From Actinocatenispora thailandica (GTDB lineage: Bacteria > Actinomycetota > Actinomycetes > Mycobacteriales > Micromonosporaceae), in assembly GCF_016865425.1 (NCBI RefSeq), contig NZ_AP023355.1, positions 2,168,198 to 2,232,197 of the forward strand: a DNA stretch of 64,000 nt. Direction: 5' to 3'. The notes under the pieces were generated by a model. It was given only the letters and a program-made list of their open reading frames with translations, did not search any database and was not told the origin of the DNA. Of the stretch, positions 25,142-33,583 are shown one piece after another. The translations under genes and the position numbers were made by a program. Numbering within the stretch: the stretch's first letter is position 1; every line of letters begins with the position of its first letter.

Positions 25142-25690
25142 CTACGGGTCTCGCCGTGCCGCGCCGAGCGCACCGATGCTGGTCGTCACCGGCCAGATCA
25201 GCCAGATCGCCAGCACCACCCCGATCCGGGGCAGCCAGGACAGCAGCGCCGCGGACCGGTGCGGATCGCCCAACGCCAGCGCCATCAGCCCGAGCAGCGC
25301 GGCGGAGATCGCGGCGGCGAGGACGGCCTTGCCCCATTCACGCCACTCGTACCGAACCCGCGCCGGGCCGGACTTCGGTGGCCTCGGCGGCCGGGGCCCG
25401 CCCGCGAACTTGTGGGCGAACCAGCGGTCCGCCCACCGCACCATCCCGGCGCCGAACACCACCGTGCTGCCCAGGTACACCGCGGCCAGGCCGTGCTGCG
25501 GCCCGGCCACCGCGTGCCGGGCCAGCAGGTCGGCCATGGTGGCAGCCAGCAGCACCAGGTCCAGCACCGGCACCGCGGCCAGCAGCACGGTGCTCACCCG
25601 TCGCCGGCGCAGCAGGTACCGGCAGGTCAGCCCGGCACCGACGAGCACCCAGAACCCGATCTCGCATCCCACGATCACCGCGAACAGCAC
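25142..25690 (-). CDS. Small integral membrane protein, unknown
   Basis: About 182 residues from a GTG at 25690; longer in-frame readings to 25810 add a charged, low-quality N-terminus. Hydrophobic segments occur near residues 2-22, 36-58, 70-90, 125-150 and 155-175. The start LFAVIVGCEIGFWVLVGAGLTCRYLLRRRR is typical of an actinobacterial membrane protein family with no known role (quoted in part; key residues CEIGFW and RYLLRRRR). It is divergent from a two-component system with about 120 bases between starts, so a sensory or stress link is possible. Confidence 0.65.
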   Translation of the reverse strand: MLFAVIVGCEIGFWVLVGAGLTCRYLLRRRRVSTVLLAAVPVLDLVLLAATMADLLARHAVAGPQHGLAAVYLGSTVVFGAGMVRWADRWFAHKFAGGPRPPRPPKSGPARVRYEWREWGKAVLAAAISAALLGLMALALGDPHRSAALLSWLPRIGVVLAIWLIWPVTTSIGALGAARRDP

Positions 25691-25808
25691 CAGTCGATCG
25701 TCCCGGCCGCACACCGGCACCGCATCGTCACGGCAGCCGAACCCGGCATGCACCGAACGATGTACGCGATCGTCCCGGCGGGTCGCCCGGTGATGGTGAG
25801 ATGTGCCC

Positions 25809-27014
25809 ATGGCGGTGACCGGATGGTGGCCGCGGCGCCTGCCGCCGCGGCGCGACGTGGGCTCGGCCGCCCTGTGCGCCGCGGTCGGTGCGGTGCTCTA
25901 CGCGGTCGGGCTGTACGACCCGAAGACGCCCCTGGCCCTGGTGCTGATCCCGTTCGCGGTGATCGTCTGCGCCGACCTGTTCCGCAGTACCGCCCCGCTG
26001 CTCGCCCTCGCCGTCGGGGTCGCCGCCGTAGCCGCCGACCTGCTGCTGGGCGGCTCCATCGGTACCTGGCAGGTGTTCTTCGACCTGGTCTACGCGGCCT
26101 GCGGGTACGGTCCGCGCGGCGCGGTGCGGTGGCTGATCGGCGCCTCCGCGGTGGTCACGTTCGCGGCGCTGGTGGTGACGCTGCTGGTGCTGCGCGCCGA
26201 CGGGTCCGGCTGGCGGCTCGCGGTGCAGGCCGGCGTCGCGGTCGCGATGGCCGTCACCCTGGTGACGGTGCTGCCGGCCACCACCGGTGCGGCCGTGCGC
26301 GCGCACCGCGACCGGCTGGCCGAACACCGCGAGCACGCCCGCCAGCTGGCCCGGCTGACCGAACTCGACCATCGCGCGTCGGTGGCCGCGGAACGCGCCG
26401 CGATGGCCCGGGAACTGCACGACGTGATCGCCGGCCACCTCACTGCCATCGCGGTGGGCTCGGCGGCCGCACTACGGGTCGCCGGCGACTCGGCGCCGGC
26501 GCTGCGCGAGGCGCTGCACCGGGTGCGCAACGACAGCGTGCAGGGACTGACCGAGATGCGCGCGATGATCGGCCTGCTCCGCGAGCCAGACTCCGACGAG
26601 CCGCCGACCACCCGTCCCGGCCTCGGTGGCGTCGCGCGGCTGGTGAACACTGCCGGGGTGGCGGTCACACTGCACGACGAACTCACCGAGTCCGACCGGG
26701 CCGCGCTGCCCACCACGGTCGACCTCGCCGGGTACCGCATCGTGCAGGAGGCGCTCACCAACGCGCTCAAGCACGCCGCGCCCGGCCCCGTCGAGGTACG
26801 GCTCGGCCGCGTCACGGATGCCGTCACGGTGCTGGTCACCAGCCCGCTGGCCGCCGCGGGCCGGGACCCGGCCGCGCCGGGCTCCGGTCACGGCCTGATC
26901 GGCATGCGGGAGCGGGCCGCGCTGCTCGGCGGCACCCTCACCGCGGGACCGGACGGCAACCGCTGGGCGGTCCGGGCCCGGTTGCCGCTGCGCGTGCCCG
27001 AGGCGGCGTCGTGA
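25809..27014 (+). CDS. NarL-type sensor histidine kinase
   Basis: 401 residues from ATG 25809 (a GTG two codons earlier is possible). The N-terminal third has five or six membrane helices, with no large outside domain, so the signal is probably sensed in or near the membrane. The HisKA_3 dimerisation/phosphoacceptor motif [18 protein letters not shown] lies near residue 200 (His in ELHDV). The HATPase domain follows with ALTNALKHA and [16 protein letters not shown]. The stop overlaps the GTG of the response regulator (GTGA), so the two genes form a pair. Confidence 0.92.
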   Translation: MAVTGWWPRRLPPRRDVGSAALCAAVGAVLYAVGLYDPKTPLALVLIPFAVIVCADLFRSTAPLLALAVGVAAVAADLLLGGSIGTWQVFFDLVYAACGYGPRGAVRWLIGASAVVTFAALVVTLLVLRADGSGWRLAVQAGVAVAMAVTLVTVLPATTGAAVRAHRDRLAEHREHARQLARLTELDHRASVAAERAAMARELHDVIAGHLTAIAVGSAAALRVAGDSAPALREALHRVRNDSVQGLTEMRAMIGLLREPDSDEPPTTRPGLGGVARLVNTAGVAVTLHDELTESDRAALPTTVDLAGYRIVQEALTNALKHAAPGPVEVRLGRVTDAVTVLVTSPLAAAGRDPAAPGSGHGLIGMRERAALLGGTLTAGPDGNRWAVRARLPLRVPEAAS

Positions 27015-27670
27015 TCCGGGTACTGATCGCCGAGGACCAGCCGACCGTCCGCGCCGGCCTGGCGATGATCCTCGCCGCCGAACCTGGGCTGGCCGTCGTC
27101 GGTACCGCCGGCGACGGCGCCGAGGCGATCGCGCGCGCCCGCGAACTGCGCCCGGACGTGACCGTGATGGACATCCGGATGCCCGGCGTCGACGGCATCG
27201 AGGCCACCCGGGTACTGACCGCCGAGCGGCTCACCGAGGTCCTCGTCCTGACCACCTTCGACACCGATCGCCTGGTGTTCGGCGCGCTGCGGGCCGGCGC
27301 CGCCGGCTACCTGCTCAAGGACACCGACCCGCAGCGGCTGGTGGACGCGGTACGGGTGGTGGCCGCCGGTGACGGGATGGTCGCGCCCGGTGTCACCCGG
27401 CGGCTGATCGCCGCGTTCGCCGCCCGGCCGTACCCGCCAGCTGCGCCGCCGGGACTCGACGAGCTGACCCCGCGGGAGCGGCAGGTGCTGGTGCAGCTCG
27501 GCCACGGCGCGTCGAACGCCGAGCTCGCCGCCGCGCTGGGCATCGCCGAACCCACCGCGAAGACACACGTACACCGGGTACTGGCCAAGCTGTCACTGGG
27601 TAACCGGGCCCAGGCGGCGATCCTGGCCCGGGAGCTCGGCCTGGCCGCGGACGGACCGCCGCCGAAGTGA
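27011..27670 (+). CDS. NarL/LuxR-family response regulator
   Basis: 219 residues from GTG 27011, overlapping the kinase stop by 4 bases. The receiver domain shows EDQ (acidic pocket, about residues 8-10), the phosphoacceptor aspartate in [11 protein letters not shown] (about 54), the Thr in LVLTTFD and the Lys in YLLKDTD. A LuxR HTH ([20 protein letters not shown] and [12 protein letters not shown], about 150-205) binds DNA. It should be phosphorylated by the upstream kinase. Its targets are not evident; the Ca-repeat protein gene follows 111 bases later on the same strand. Confidence 0.93.
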   Translation: MIRVLIAEDQPTVRAGLAMILAAEPGLAVVGTAGDGAEAIARARELRPDVTVMDIRMPGVDGIEATRVLTAERLTEVLVLTTFDTDRLVFGALRAGAAGYLLKDTDPQRLVDAVRVVAAGDGMVAPGVTRRLIAAFAARPYPPAAPPGLDELTPRERQVLVQLGHGASNAELAAALGIAEPTAKTHVHRVLAKLSLGNRAQAAILARELGLAADGPPPK

Positions 27671-27781
27671 CCGGGACCGGTGCTGGCACGAATCGGTGAT
27701 CCGGCGGTTGTGCGGCTCACCTAGGGTTACCTCCAACGCGGTGCACGAGGGCGCCGCCTTGGACAACCTGGGGGATCCCCG

Positions 27782-28291
27782 ATGAGCGACTTCGACACCA
27801 GCGACGCCGGCAACGACATCCAGGTCGAGTACACCGACGGCTCCAGTGCCGACATCGTCGACGCCAACCACGACGGCTACGCCGACCAGGTCGACCTCGA
27901 CTCCAACGGCGACGGTCACACGGACACCTGGGAGTACGACTCCAACGGTGACGGCAAGATCGACCAGGTCGACTGGGACGCCAACGGCGACGGCAACCCC
28001 GACCACGGCGAGATGGACACCAACGGCGACGGCCGGGTCGACACCTGGAGCGTGGACACCAACGGTGACGGCTCGCCGGACGAGATGGCGGTCGACAGCA
28101 ACCACGACGGTCGCGTCGACGAGGTGGGTGTCGACAGCAACCACGACGGCCAGATCGACGAGGTCGCAGCCGACACCGACCACGACGGTCACGTCGACGC
28201 GGTGGCCACCGACAGCAACCACGACGGCACCTTCGACACGGTGCACTACACCACCGACGGCGCGACCAACCCGTTCGCGACCGGCGCCTGA
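27782..28291 (+). CDS. Ca-binding-type protein of ten 13-residue Asp/Asn/Gly repeats
   Basis: 169 residues. Residues 27-156 are ten repeats of exactly 13 residues with the pattern D-x-(N/D)-x-D-G-x-x-D-x-x-x-x (for example DSNGDGKIDQVDW), as in EF-hand-like loops of thrombospondin type 3 and dockerin-like calcium binders. The 26-residue N-terminus has no signal peptide, so by Sec rules it is intracellular or exported another way. The protein is extremely acidic. GGGGGATCCCCG precedes the ATG. A strong terminator follows. Ca binding is inferred from the motif. It may act as a calcium buffer or structural protein. Confidence 0.85.
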   Translation: MSDFDTSDAGNDIQVEYTDGSSADIVDANHDGYADQVDLDSNGDGHTDTWEYDSNGDGKIDQVDWDANGDGNPDHGEMDTNGDGRVDTWSVDTNGDGSPDEMAVDSNHDGRVDEVGVDSNHDGQIDEVAADTDHDGHVDAVATDSNHDGTFDTVHYTTDGATNPFATGA

Positions 28292-28328
28292 GCCGACCGA
28301 CCGGCGCGCACGCGCCGACCTCGGTACG

Positions 28329-28359
28329 GGAGGCGCACCGCGCGACGCGGTGCGCCTCC
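28329..28359 (+). terminator. Terminator of the Ca-repeat gene
   Basis: Perfect 14-bp stem GGAGGCGCACCGCG (28329-28342) with its complement 28346-28359 and a 3-base loop, 37 bases after the stop. There is no T run. Confidence 0.8.
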
Positions 28360-28379
28360 GGCGTGTCCGGCTGTCGCCT

Positions 28380-28408
28380 CCCTCGGGTCCGCGGAGCGGA
28401 CCCGAGGG
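28380..28408 (-). terminator. Terminator of the HIT-like gene
   Basis: Perfect 13-bp stem CCCTCGGGTCCGC (28380-28392) with its complement 28396-28408 and a 3-base loop. It abuts the stop codon of the minus-strand gene that ends at 28409. Confidence 0.75.
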
Positions 28409-28972
28409 TCAGGACGCCAGCATCGAGGTGCCGCCCTGGTCGGCCAGCCAGGCCGCCACGAACGACTGGTTCTCCCGCCAGTCGTGGGTGCTGATGGGCG
28501 GCAGGATGTCGTCCCACATCGACAGGAACGACCCGCGTAGTTGCAGCGCGCCGGCCGGCCGCGCCAGGAAGCAGAAGTGCAGGTGCGCCGCGCCGTCGCC
28601 CCACCGGTTGACGTGCACCCGGGCCACGCCCGGCAGCGACCGCATCGCCCGCTCGATGCGTACCGTCAGCAGGCCGAGTTCGGCGGCCTCCAGGTTCGGC
28701 AGGTCGCCCAGGTCGAGATGCATCCGGGGTTCCAGGTAGAGCACCAGCGGCAGGCCGGGCGGCTGGTCGGTGGCCTTCACCCGCCAGCGCTCGTCGACCC
28801 AGACGTACGCATCGTCGTGGGCCTGGCAGGCCCGGCAGGTGGCGATCTCCTCGCCGTCGCGCGGCGGCTCGGGCAGTGCCGGCGGCTCCAGCGGACGCAC
28901 CGTGAGCGAACCGCTGAACGGGAACGTCGGCCAGTTGACGAATTCGGGAAGGGGTGTGTCCACCTGGGTCAC
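28409..28972 (-). CDS. HIT-like domain protein
   Basis: About 187 residues from GTG 28972; other GTG codons a few positions upstream are possible and none has a clear ribosome site. A CRAC pair near residue 48 and VNRWGDGAAHLHFCFLARP near residue 140 resemble the HIT superfamily motif (H-phi-H-phi), in which a histidine attacks a nucleotide phosphate. An HxH pair is present but the third His is replaced by Phe-Cys-Phe, so activity is uncertain. Similar actinobacterial proteins are annotated only as hypothetical. Confidence 0.65.
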   Translation of the reverse strand: MTQVDTPLPEFVNWPTFPFSGSLTVRPLEPPALPEPPRDGEEIATCRACQAHDDAYVWVDERWRVKATDQPPGLPLVLYLEPRMHLDLGDLPNLEAAELGLLTVRIERAMRSLPGVARVHVNRWGDGAAHLHFCFLARPAGALQLRGSFLSMWDDILPPISTHDWRENQSFVAAWLADQGGTSMLAS

Positions 28973-29088
28973 AGTAGTCACTGCGCGCACCGAGCGAACC
29001 GCCCGAGTCCGGTCGTCCCACGGTGATCGACGCCGCTCCGGCCACCGGGTGGTGGCGAACGCAGGTGGTGACTGGGCACCCTGTAGCC

Positions 29089-29727
29089 GTGACCGCTACC
29101 ACCAACTCGCCAGGGCCGGACAGGGTGACTCCGCCGGCCGCCCTCCGCCGGCTGCTCGCCGGCAACCGCCGGTACCTGTCCGGCCGTACCGAGGCCGACC
29201 GTGGGGTCGACCAGGCCCGTCGGGCAGCACCCAGCCAGGCGCCGTACGCGCTGGTGATCACCTGCGTGGACTCGCGCCTGCCGGTGGAGACCATCTTCGA
29301 CCAGGGCTTCGGCGACGTCTGCGTGCTCCGTACCGCCGGGCACGTGCTCGACACCTCGGTGACCGGTTCGGTCGACCTGTCGGTGGCGGTGCTCGGCGTC
29401 TCGCTGGTGCTGGTCCTCGGTCACGAACGGTGCGGCGCGGTCGGCTACGCGATGGAACACGCCGGCTCGGCAAGCGGTGACCTGGGCTACCTGGTCGACC
29501 AGATCGCGCCGGCGATCGAGGAGGTCGACCGGGAGGGTGCCGACGGCCCGGTCCGGCACGGCCTCGGCGCCGACCGGTACGACCGGATCATGTGCCGCCA
29601 TGTCACCCGAACGGTGTCCCAGCTCGCTGCGGTGCCCTCGGTGCGGGACGGGCTGGCCGACGGCAGCGTCGGGCTGCTCGGCGCCCGCTACGACCTGACC
29701 CGGGCCCAGGTCCGGTTGATCGGCTGA
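29089..29727 (+). CDS. Beta-class carbonic anhydrase
   Basis: 212 residues from GTG 29089; upstream in-frame starts exist but the sequence before this codon is of poor quality. The zinc ligands are visible: Cys and the Asp-Arg dyad in ITCVDSRLP (about residue 60), and His/Cys in GHERCGAVGYA (about 113-117). It interconverts CO2 and bicarbonate in the cytosol. The length and the YALVITCVDSRLPVE context are normal for the family. No ribosome site is obvious, so the mRNA may be leaderless. A terminator follows 30 bases after the stop. Confidence 0.88.
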   Translation: MTATTNSPGPDRVTPPAALRRLLAGNRRYLSGRTEADRGVDQARRAAPSQAPYALVITCVDSRLPVETIFDQGFGDVCVLRTAGHVLDTSVTGSVDLSVAVLGVSLVLVLGHERCGAVGYAMEHAGSASGDLGYLVDQIAPAIEEVDREGADGPVRHGLGADRYDRIMCRHVTRTVSQLAAVPSVRDGLADGSVGLLGARYDLTRAQVRLIG

Positions 29728-29756
29728 CCGGGCCGGCCACGCCCGGCCCGGACGCC

Positions 29757-29789
29757 ACGATGCCCCGGCGCACCGCGCCGGGGCATCGT
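29757..29789. terminator. Bidirectional terminator
   Basis: A 15-bp perfect stem (29757-29771 with 29775-29789; core GATGCCCCGGCGC) and 3-base loop between the stops of carbonic anhydrase and the convergent gene ending at 29837. It likely serves both. Confidence 0.8.
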
Positions 29790-29836
29790 CTGCTGTGCGG
29801 TCGGTGCCCGATCGCGTCGGGCACCGACCGGTGGGA

Positions 29837-30160
29837 TCAGGCCTCGCCGAACACGCCGGCGTCGACCAGCCGCTTGGTGGTCACGTCCCAACCGTGGTCG
29901 GGGAAGGCGACCTGAAGGCCCTCGAGTTCGGCCTTGATCTTGGCGCCGTGGCCACCCTCGGCCAGCGACTTGACCTCGTCGACGAACTTGTCCGAGTCGG
30001 TGCGCAGCCGGGTGGTCTTGCCGTTCAGCAGGTTGCGCACGTAGACGTTCTTGCCGCCGTTGAGCGGGATGAGGTACTTGTACTCGCCGAGCACGCTGAG
30101 GGCGCCACCGGACGCCTGGCCAGCGCGAACCGAGGCGCGTGCGGTCTTTGACTGGGCCAC
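29837..30160 (-). CDS. Small hypothetical protein
   Basis: 107 residues from GTG 30160, chosen for AGGAG 8 bases upstream; an earlier in-frame start gives shadow-like sequence. The N-terminus is basic (AQSKTARASVRAG). The middle (LGEYKYLIPLNGGKNVYVRN) is beta-rich, and the C-terminus ends in a helical segment (AKIKAELEGLQVAF, TTKRLVDAGVFGEA). There is no known motif, signal peptide or membrane helix. The function is unknown. Confidence 0.65.
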   Translation of the reverse strand: MAQSKTARASVRAGQASGGALSVLGEYKYLIPLNGGKNVYVRNLLNGKTTRLRTDSDKFVDEVKSLAEGGHGAKIKAELEGLQVAFPDHGWDVTTKRLVDAGVFGEA

Positions 30161-30556
30161 GCGTGGAACTCCTTGCACTCCTCGATCGCCACGCGGCGGA
30201 TCTCCGCCGGGCGATGCTGTCGGGTCGCTGAGCGCCGAGCCGGGGGGCCAGAACACTCAACCTGATGGGGGACAGCGTCGCCGCACGACCCCGTCCGCAT
30301 CCCAGCGTATCCGATGCGGTACGGCACCGGCTTGGTCGGGATGGGGGACCGCCGGGTCATCTTGACCACTCCGGTTACCATTCGGCCCGCCCGTCGAACC
30401 CGACTCCGCTAGCGTTACCACCCGCCGGCAGACAACCACAACATCAAAATCCGCAGAACGCTGGCGCAACGCCAGTGCCACAAGTCATCATGTTTCCGAC
30501 CACCTGGTAGAGCGAGGACGCGGGGAAGGCGCACCTCGTCAACCGGGAGGTCGATC
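30161..30556. promoter_or_regulatory. Divergent intergenic region with a CTGGCG inverted repeat
   Basis: This 396-base gap separates the minus-strand hypothetical gene from DUF3145. It is AT-richer than its surroundings near 30410-30500. CTGGCG-CAA-CGCCAG at 30461-30475 is a perfect 6-bp inverted repeat with a 3-base centre and could be an operator or a small hairpin. No correctly spaced promoter pair is clear and no gene is supported. Confidence 0.4.
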
Positions 30557-31048
30557 GTGCCGACTAGAGGCGTCGTGTACGTCCATTCGAGCCCGCCTGC
30601 CGTGTGCCCGCACGTCGAGTGGGCTATCGCGCGTGTGCTGGGCACGCCGGTTCGACTGGAGTGGACCCAGCAGCCCGCCGATCCGACCACCGTGCGGGCC
30701 GAGTGCTCGTGGTCCGGGCGTGCCGGGACCGGGTCGGAGCTTGCCGCTGCCCTCCGGCAGTGGGCGATGCTCCGGTTCGAGGTGACCGAGGAACCCAGCC
30801 CCGGCGTCGACGGCGAACGCGTCATGTATGCGCCGGGTCGCGGCATCTTCCGCGCCTCGGTCAGCGCCAACGGCGACATCGTCGTACCGGAGGACCGGTT
30901 GCGCTCGCTGCTGGCCACCGCGGCCGGTCCGGAGGCGCTCGCGCACGGATTGGAGCGGCTGCTCGGCGCGTCCTGGGACACCGAGCTGGAGCCGTACCGG
31001 CACGCCGGTGACGGTGCGCCGGTCACCTGGCTGACCCAGGTCGGCTGA
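30557..31048 (+). CDS. DUF3145 family protein
   Basis: 163 residues from GTG 30557, with GGGAGG 7 bases upstream. The whole protein matches the actinobacteria-specific DUF3145 family: TRGVVYVHSSPPAVCPHVEW at the start, LRFEVTEEPSPGVDGERVMY in the middle, and GASWDTELEPYRHAG near the end. The function is unknown. It is cytosolic by lack of signal or membrane segments. A hairpin follows the stop. Confidence 0.88.
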   Translation: MPTRGVVYVHSSPPAVCPHVEWAIARVLGTPVRLEWTQQPADPTTVRAECSWSGRAGTGSELAAALRQWAMLRFEVTEEPSPGVDGERVMYAPGRGIFRASVSANGDIVVPEDRLRSLLATAAGPEALAHGLERLLGASWDTELEPYRHAGDGAPVTWLTQVG

Positions 31049-31058
31049 CCAACCCCCC

Positions 31059-31090
31059 GGTACGGCCGGGCCGTCGCGGCCGGCCGTACC
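31059..31090 (+). terminator. Hairpin after DUF3145
   Basis: GGTACGGCCGG (31059-31069) pairs with 31080-31090 around a 10-base loop, 11 bases after the stop. The stem is strong but the loop is long and there is no T run. Confidence 0.55.
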
Positions 31091-31096
31091 CAGCCG

Positions 31097-31160
31097 TCCG
31101 GCGCCGCCGCGGTCCGGTGCCGCCGCGGTCCGGTGCCGCCGCAGCCCGGCGCCGCCGCCG
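31097..31160. repeat. 16-bp tandem repeat, 4 units
   Basis: Four contiguous 16-base units based on TCCGGTGCCGCCGCGG, at 31097, 31113, 31129 and 31145, with 1-3 differences per unit. They lie between a terminator-like hairpin and the GH3 lipoprotein gene. The unit length equals that of the array at 23124, but the sequence differs. Confidence 0.75.
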
Positions 31161-31225
31161 CGGTACGGGCGGCGGGGGCGACCCCGGTGGAACCCGGCGA
31201 CCGCCCGGCTGGTGTGCTACTCGCC

Positions 31226-32944
31226 GTGACCCGCCCCTCCCGTACCTCCCGGTCGTTGTCCGTGGCCGCCGCCGTGCTGGCCGGCCTGCTGCTCGCCGCC
31301 GGCTGCGGCGCCGACGGTGGCTCCGGCGCCGGCGGCAACCACCCGCACCGATCCGCGGCGCCCACCCCCACCCCGTCCGGTGACCCGGCCGAGCAGGCCG
31401 CCTACCTGGTCCGGCATCTGTCGGACGCCGAGCTGGTCGGCCAGGTGCTGATGCCGGTGGCGTACGGATACCGGGCCGACTCGGTGTCCCGGCAGGCCGC
31501 CGCGCACAACCGCAGCATCGCCGGCGCCGACACCCCGGCGCGGATCGTGCGCAAGTACCACCTGGGCGGGCTGATGCTCGTCAACGAGGGCGGTGGGGAC
31601 GCGGACCCGACCGCGGAGACCAACCCGACCAGCAACATCGCCACGCCGGCGCAGGTCCGGCGGCTGACCGGCGGGCTGCAGCAGGCCGGCCGGACCGCCG
31701 GGTTGCCGATGCTGATCGGCACCGACCAGGAGTTCGGCACGGTGCTGCGGATCGGTACCGGGATCAGCCCGCTGCCGACCGGGCTGGGTGTCGGCGCCGC
31801 CCACGACCCGAAACTGACCCGCACGGCGTGGTCGATGGCCGGCGCCGAACTCGCCGCGCTGGGCGTCAACGTGGACTTCGCGCCGGACGCGGACGTGCTC
31901 GGTGGGCCGGGCAACACGGTGATCGGGTCGCGCTCGTTCGGCTCGGACCCGACCGCGGTCGCCGGCCAGGTGTCGGCGGCGGTCGGCGGGCTGCAGGGCT
32001 CCGGCGTCGCCGCCAGCCCCAAGCACTTTCCCGGGCACGGCCACACCAGTACCGACAGCCACCACGCGATGCCGGTCCTGACGCAGAGCCGGGCGCAGCT
32101 CGACGCGCAGGATCTGCCGCCGTTCCGGGCCGCGGTCGGGGCCGGCAGCTGGCTGATCATGGCCGGGCACCTGGACGTGCAGTCGGTGGACCCCGGGGTG
32201 CCCGCCACGCTGTCCCACAAGCTGCTGCACGACGTGCTGCGCGACCAGCTGCACTACGACGGGGTGGTGGTGTCCGACGCGCTCAACATGGCGCCGATCA
32301 CCGATCGGTACGACGGTGGGCAGGCCGCGGTGCACGCCCTGCTCGCCGGCGACGACCTGCTGCTGGAGCCGCCGAACCTGCCGGCCGCGCAGCACGGACT
32401 GCTCGCCGCTCTGAAGTCCGGGCAGCTGCCCCGGTCCCGGCTGGTCGAGGCGGCGCAGCGGGTGTTGACGCTGCGGGCGCGGCTGGCCCGGTTCGACCAA
32501 CCGGCCGCGTCGAGCGTGCACAGCTCCGGGCACGAGAAGGTGGCCCGGCAGGTGGCCGCGGCCGCGATGACCGTACTGCGGGGCAGGTGTTCGGGCCCGC
32601 TGGTGTCCGGCACGGTGCGGGTGACCGGCGGTACCGAGCAGAAGCGCGCCTGGCTGTCGGCGGCACTGCGGGCCGACGGGGTGTCGGTCGGCGACTCCGG
32701 CGGCACCCAGGTCGCGCTGACCGGATACGGCGACACCACCGCCGACCTGTCGCCCGGCGCCGCGGTCACGGTGGCGATGGACGAGCCGTACCTGGCGGCG
32801 AAGGTGCACTCGCCGACGGTGCTGGCGAGCTTCGGCGCCACCCAGGAGTCGATGGTCGCGGTCGCCGACGTGCTCGCCGGCCGGGCGCGGGCGACCGGCC
32901 GCTCCCCGGTGGCGGTGCCCGGCCTGCCCCGATCCGCCTGCTGA
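31226..32944 (+). CDS. nagZ: GH3-family beta-N-acetylhexosaminidase-like lipoprotein
   Basis: 572 residues from GTG 31226; a longer reading is Pro/Ala-rich and lacks a signal. The N-terminus is a lipoprotein signal with LLLAAGC (Cys27). The GH3 (NagZ-type) domain has GTDQEFGTVLRI, NVDFAPDADV, the diagnostic KHFPGHGHTSTDSH (about 267-280; the His/Asp dyad is the general acid-base) and VVSDALNMAPI, whose Asp is the nucleophile. A C-terminal region of about 150 residues follows. It likely removes GlcNAc from peptidoglycan-derived muropeptides at the outer membrane face or cell wall. Convergent with the response regulator gene. Confidence 0.88.
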   Translation: MTRPSRTSRSLSVAAAVLAGLLLAAGCGADGGSGAGGNHPHRSAAPTPTPSGDPAEQAAYLVRHLSDAELVGQVLMPVAYGYRADSVSRQAAAHNRSIAGADTPARIVRKYHLGGLMLVNEGGGDADPTAETNPTSNIATPAQVRRLTGGLQQAGRTAGLPMLIGTDQEFGTVLRIGTGISPLPTGLGVGAAHDPKLTRTAWSMAGAELAALGVNVDFAPDADVLGGPGNTVIGSRSFGSDPTAVAGQVSAAVGGLQGSGVAASPKHFPGHGHTSTDSHHAMPVLTQSRAQLDAQDLPPFRAAVGAGSWLIMAGHLDVQSVDPGVPATLSHKLLHDVLRDQLHYDGVVVSDALNMAPITDRYDGGQAAVHALLAGDDLLLEPPNLPAAQHGLLAALKSGQLPRSRLVEAAQRVLTLRARLARFDQPAASSVHSSGHEKVARQVAAAAMTVLRGRCSGPLVSGTVRVTGGTEQKRAWLSAALRADGVSVGDSGGTQVALTGYGDTTADLSPGAAVTVAMDEPYLAAKVHSPTVLASFGATQESMVAVADVLAGRARATGRSPVAVPGLPRSAC

Positions 32945-32969
32945 CCGGTCTCGTCCCGGCCGCGGTCAG
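32941..32969. terminator. Weak inverted repeat spanning convergent stops
   Basis: CTGACCG (32941-32947) pairs with CGGTCAG (32963-32969). It includes the last bases of both the GH3 gene and the convergent regulator gene. The stem is only 7 bp, so a terminator function is uncertain. Confidence 0.3.
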
Positions 32970-33583
32970 AGGATGCCGCGCCGGCGGGCCTCGGCGACCG
33001 CGGTGGTGCGGTTGTCGGCCCGCAGCTTCGCGTACACCTGCACCAGGTGCGACTTGACGGTGGCCTCGGTGATGAACAACCGGCGGCCGATCGCCTGGTT
33101 GGACAGCCCGTCGGCGACCATCGCCAGGATCTGCGTCTCGCGCCGGGTCAGCGCCGGTTCCGGAGTTCGGGCGCGTTCCACCAGCCGGGTGGCCACCGAC
33201 GGGGCCAGCACGGTACGGCCGGCCGCGGTGTCGTGCACCGCGGCGAGCAACTGCTCGGGCGTGGCGTCCTTGAGCAGGTAACCGGCAGCACCGGCGGCGA
33301 TCGCCGGCAGGATGTCGGCGTCCCGGTCGTAGGTGGTCAGGATCAGCACCCGGGGTGGGTCGGGCTGGTGGCGGATCAGATCGGTCGCCTGGGCGCCGTC
33401 GATGCCGCCGCCCAGCGCCAGGTCCATCAACACCACGTCGGGGCGCAGTACCGCGGCCTGCTCGACACCGTCCGCGCCGTTCGCCGCCTCGCCGACCACG
33501 CTGATCTCGGGGTCGGCGCCGAGCGCCGCGCGCAGCCCGCCGCGTACCACCGGATGGTCGTCGACCAGCAGCACCCGGATCAT
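32966..33583 (-). CDS. NarL/LuxR-family response regulator
   Basis: 205 residues. The receiver domain has VDDHPVVRGG (acidic pocket), phosphoacceptor Asp in VLMDLALGGGIDG (about 54), the Thr-Thr in LILTTYD and the Lys in YLLKDATP. The C-terminal LuxR HTH reads LTRRETQILAMVADGLSNQA and ATVKSHLVQVYAKL. Its ATG overlaps the stop of the upstream kinase gene (ATGA). That kinase reads through a frameshift in this sequence, so whether the regulator has a working partner depends on that point. It is probably in an operon with the MMPL transporter. Confidence 0.93.
   Translation of the reverse strand: MIRVLLVDDHPVVRGGLRAALGADPEISVVGEAANGADGVEQAAVLRPDVVLMDLALGGGIDGAQATDLIRHQPDPPRVLILTTYDRDADILPAIAAGAAGYLLKDATPEQLLAAVHDTAAGRTVLAPSVATRLVERARTPEPALTRRETQILAMVADGLSNQAIGRRLFITEATVKSHLVQVYAKLRADNRTTAVAEARRRGIL

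Noticed and set aside
24578-27670. One 1030-residue protein ending in a response regulator
   Set aside because: Only the last 219 residues look like protein; the rest is shadow of the membrane protein and kinase genes. The GTG at 27011 overlaps the kinase stop, which fixes the start.
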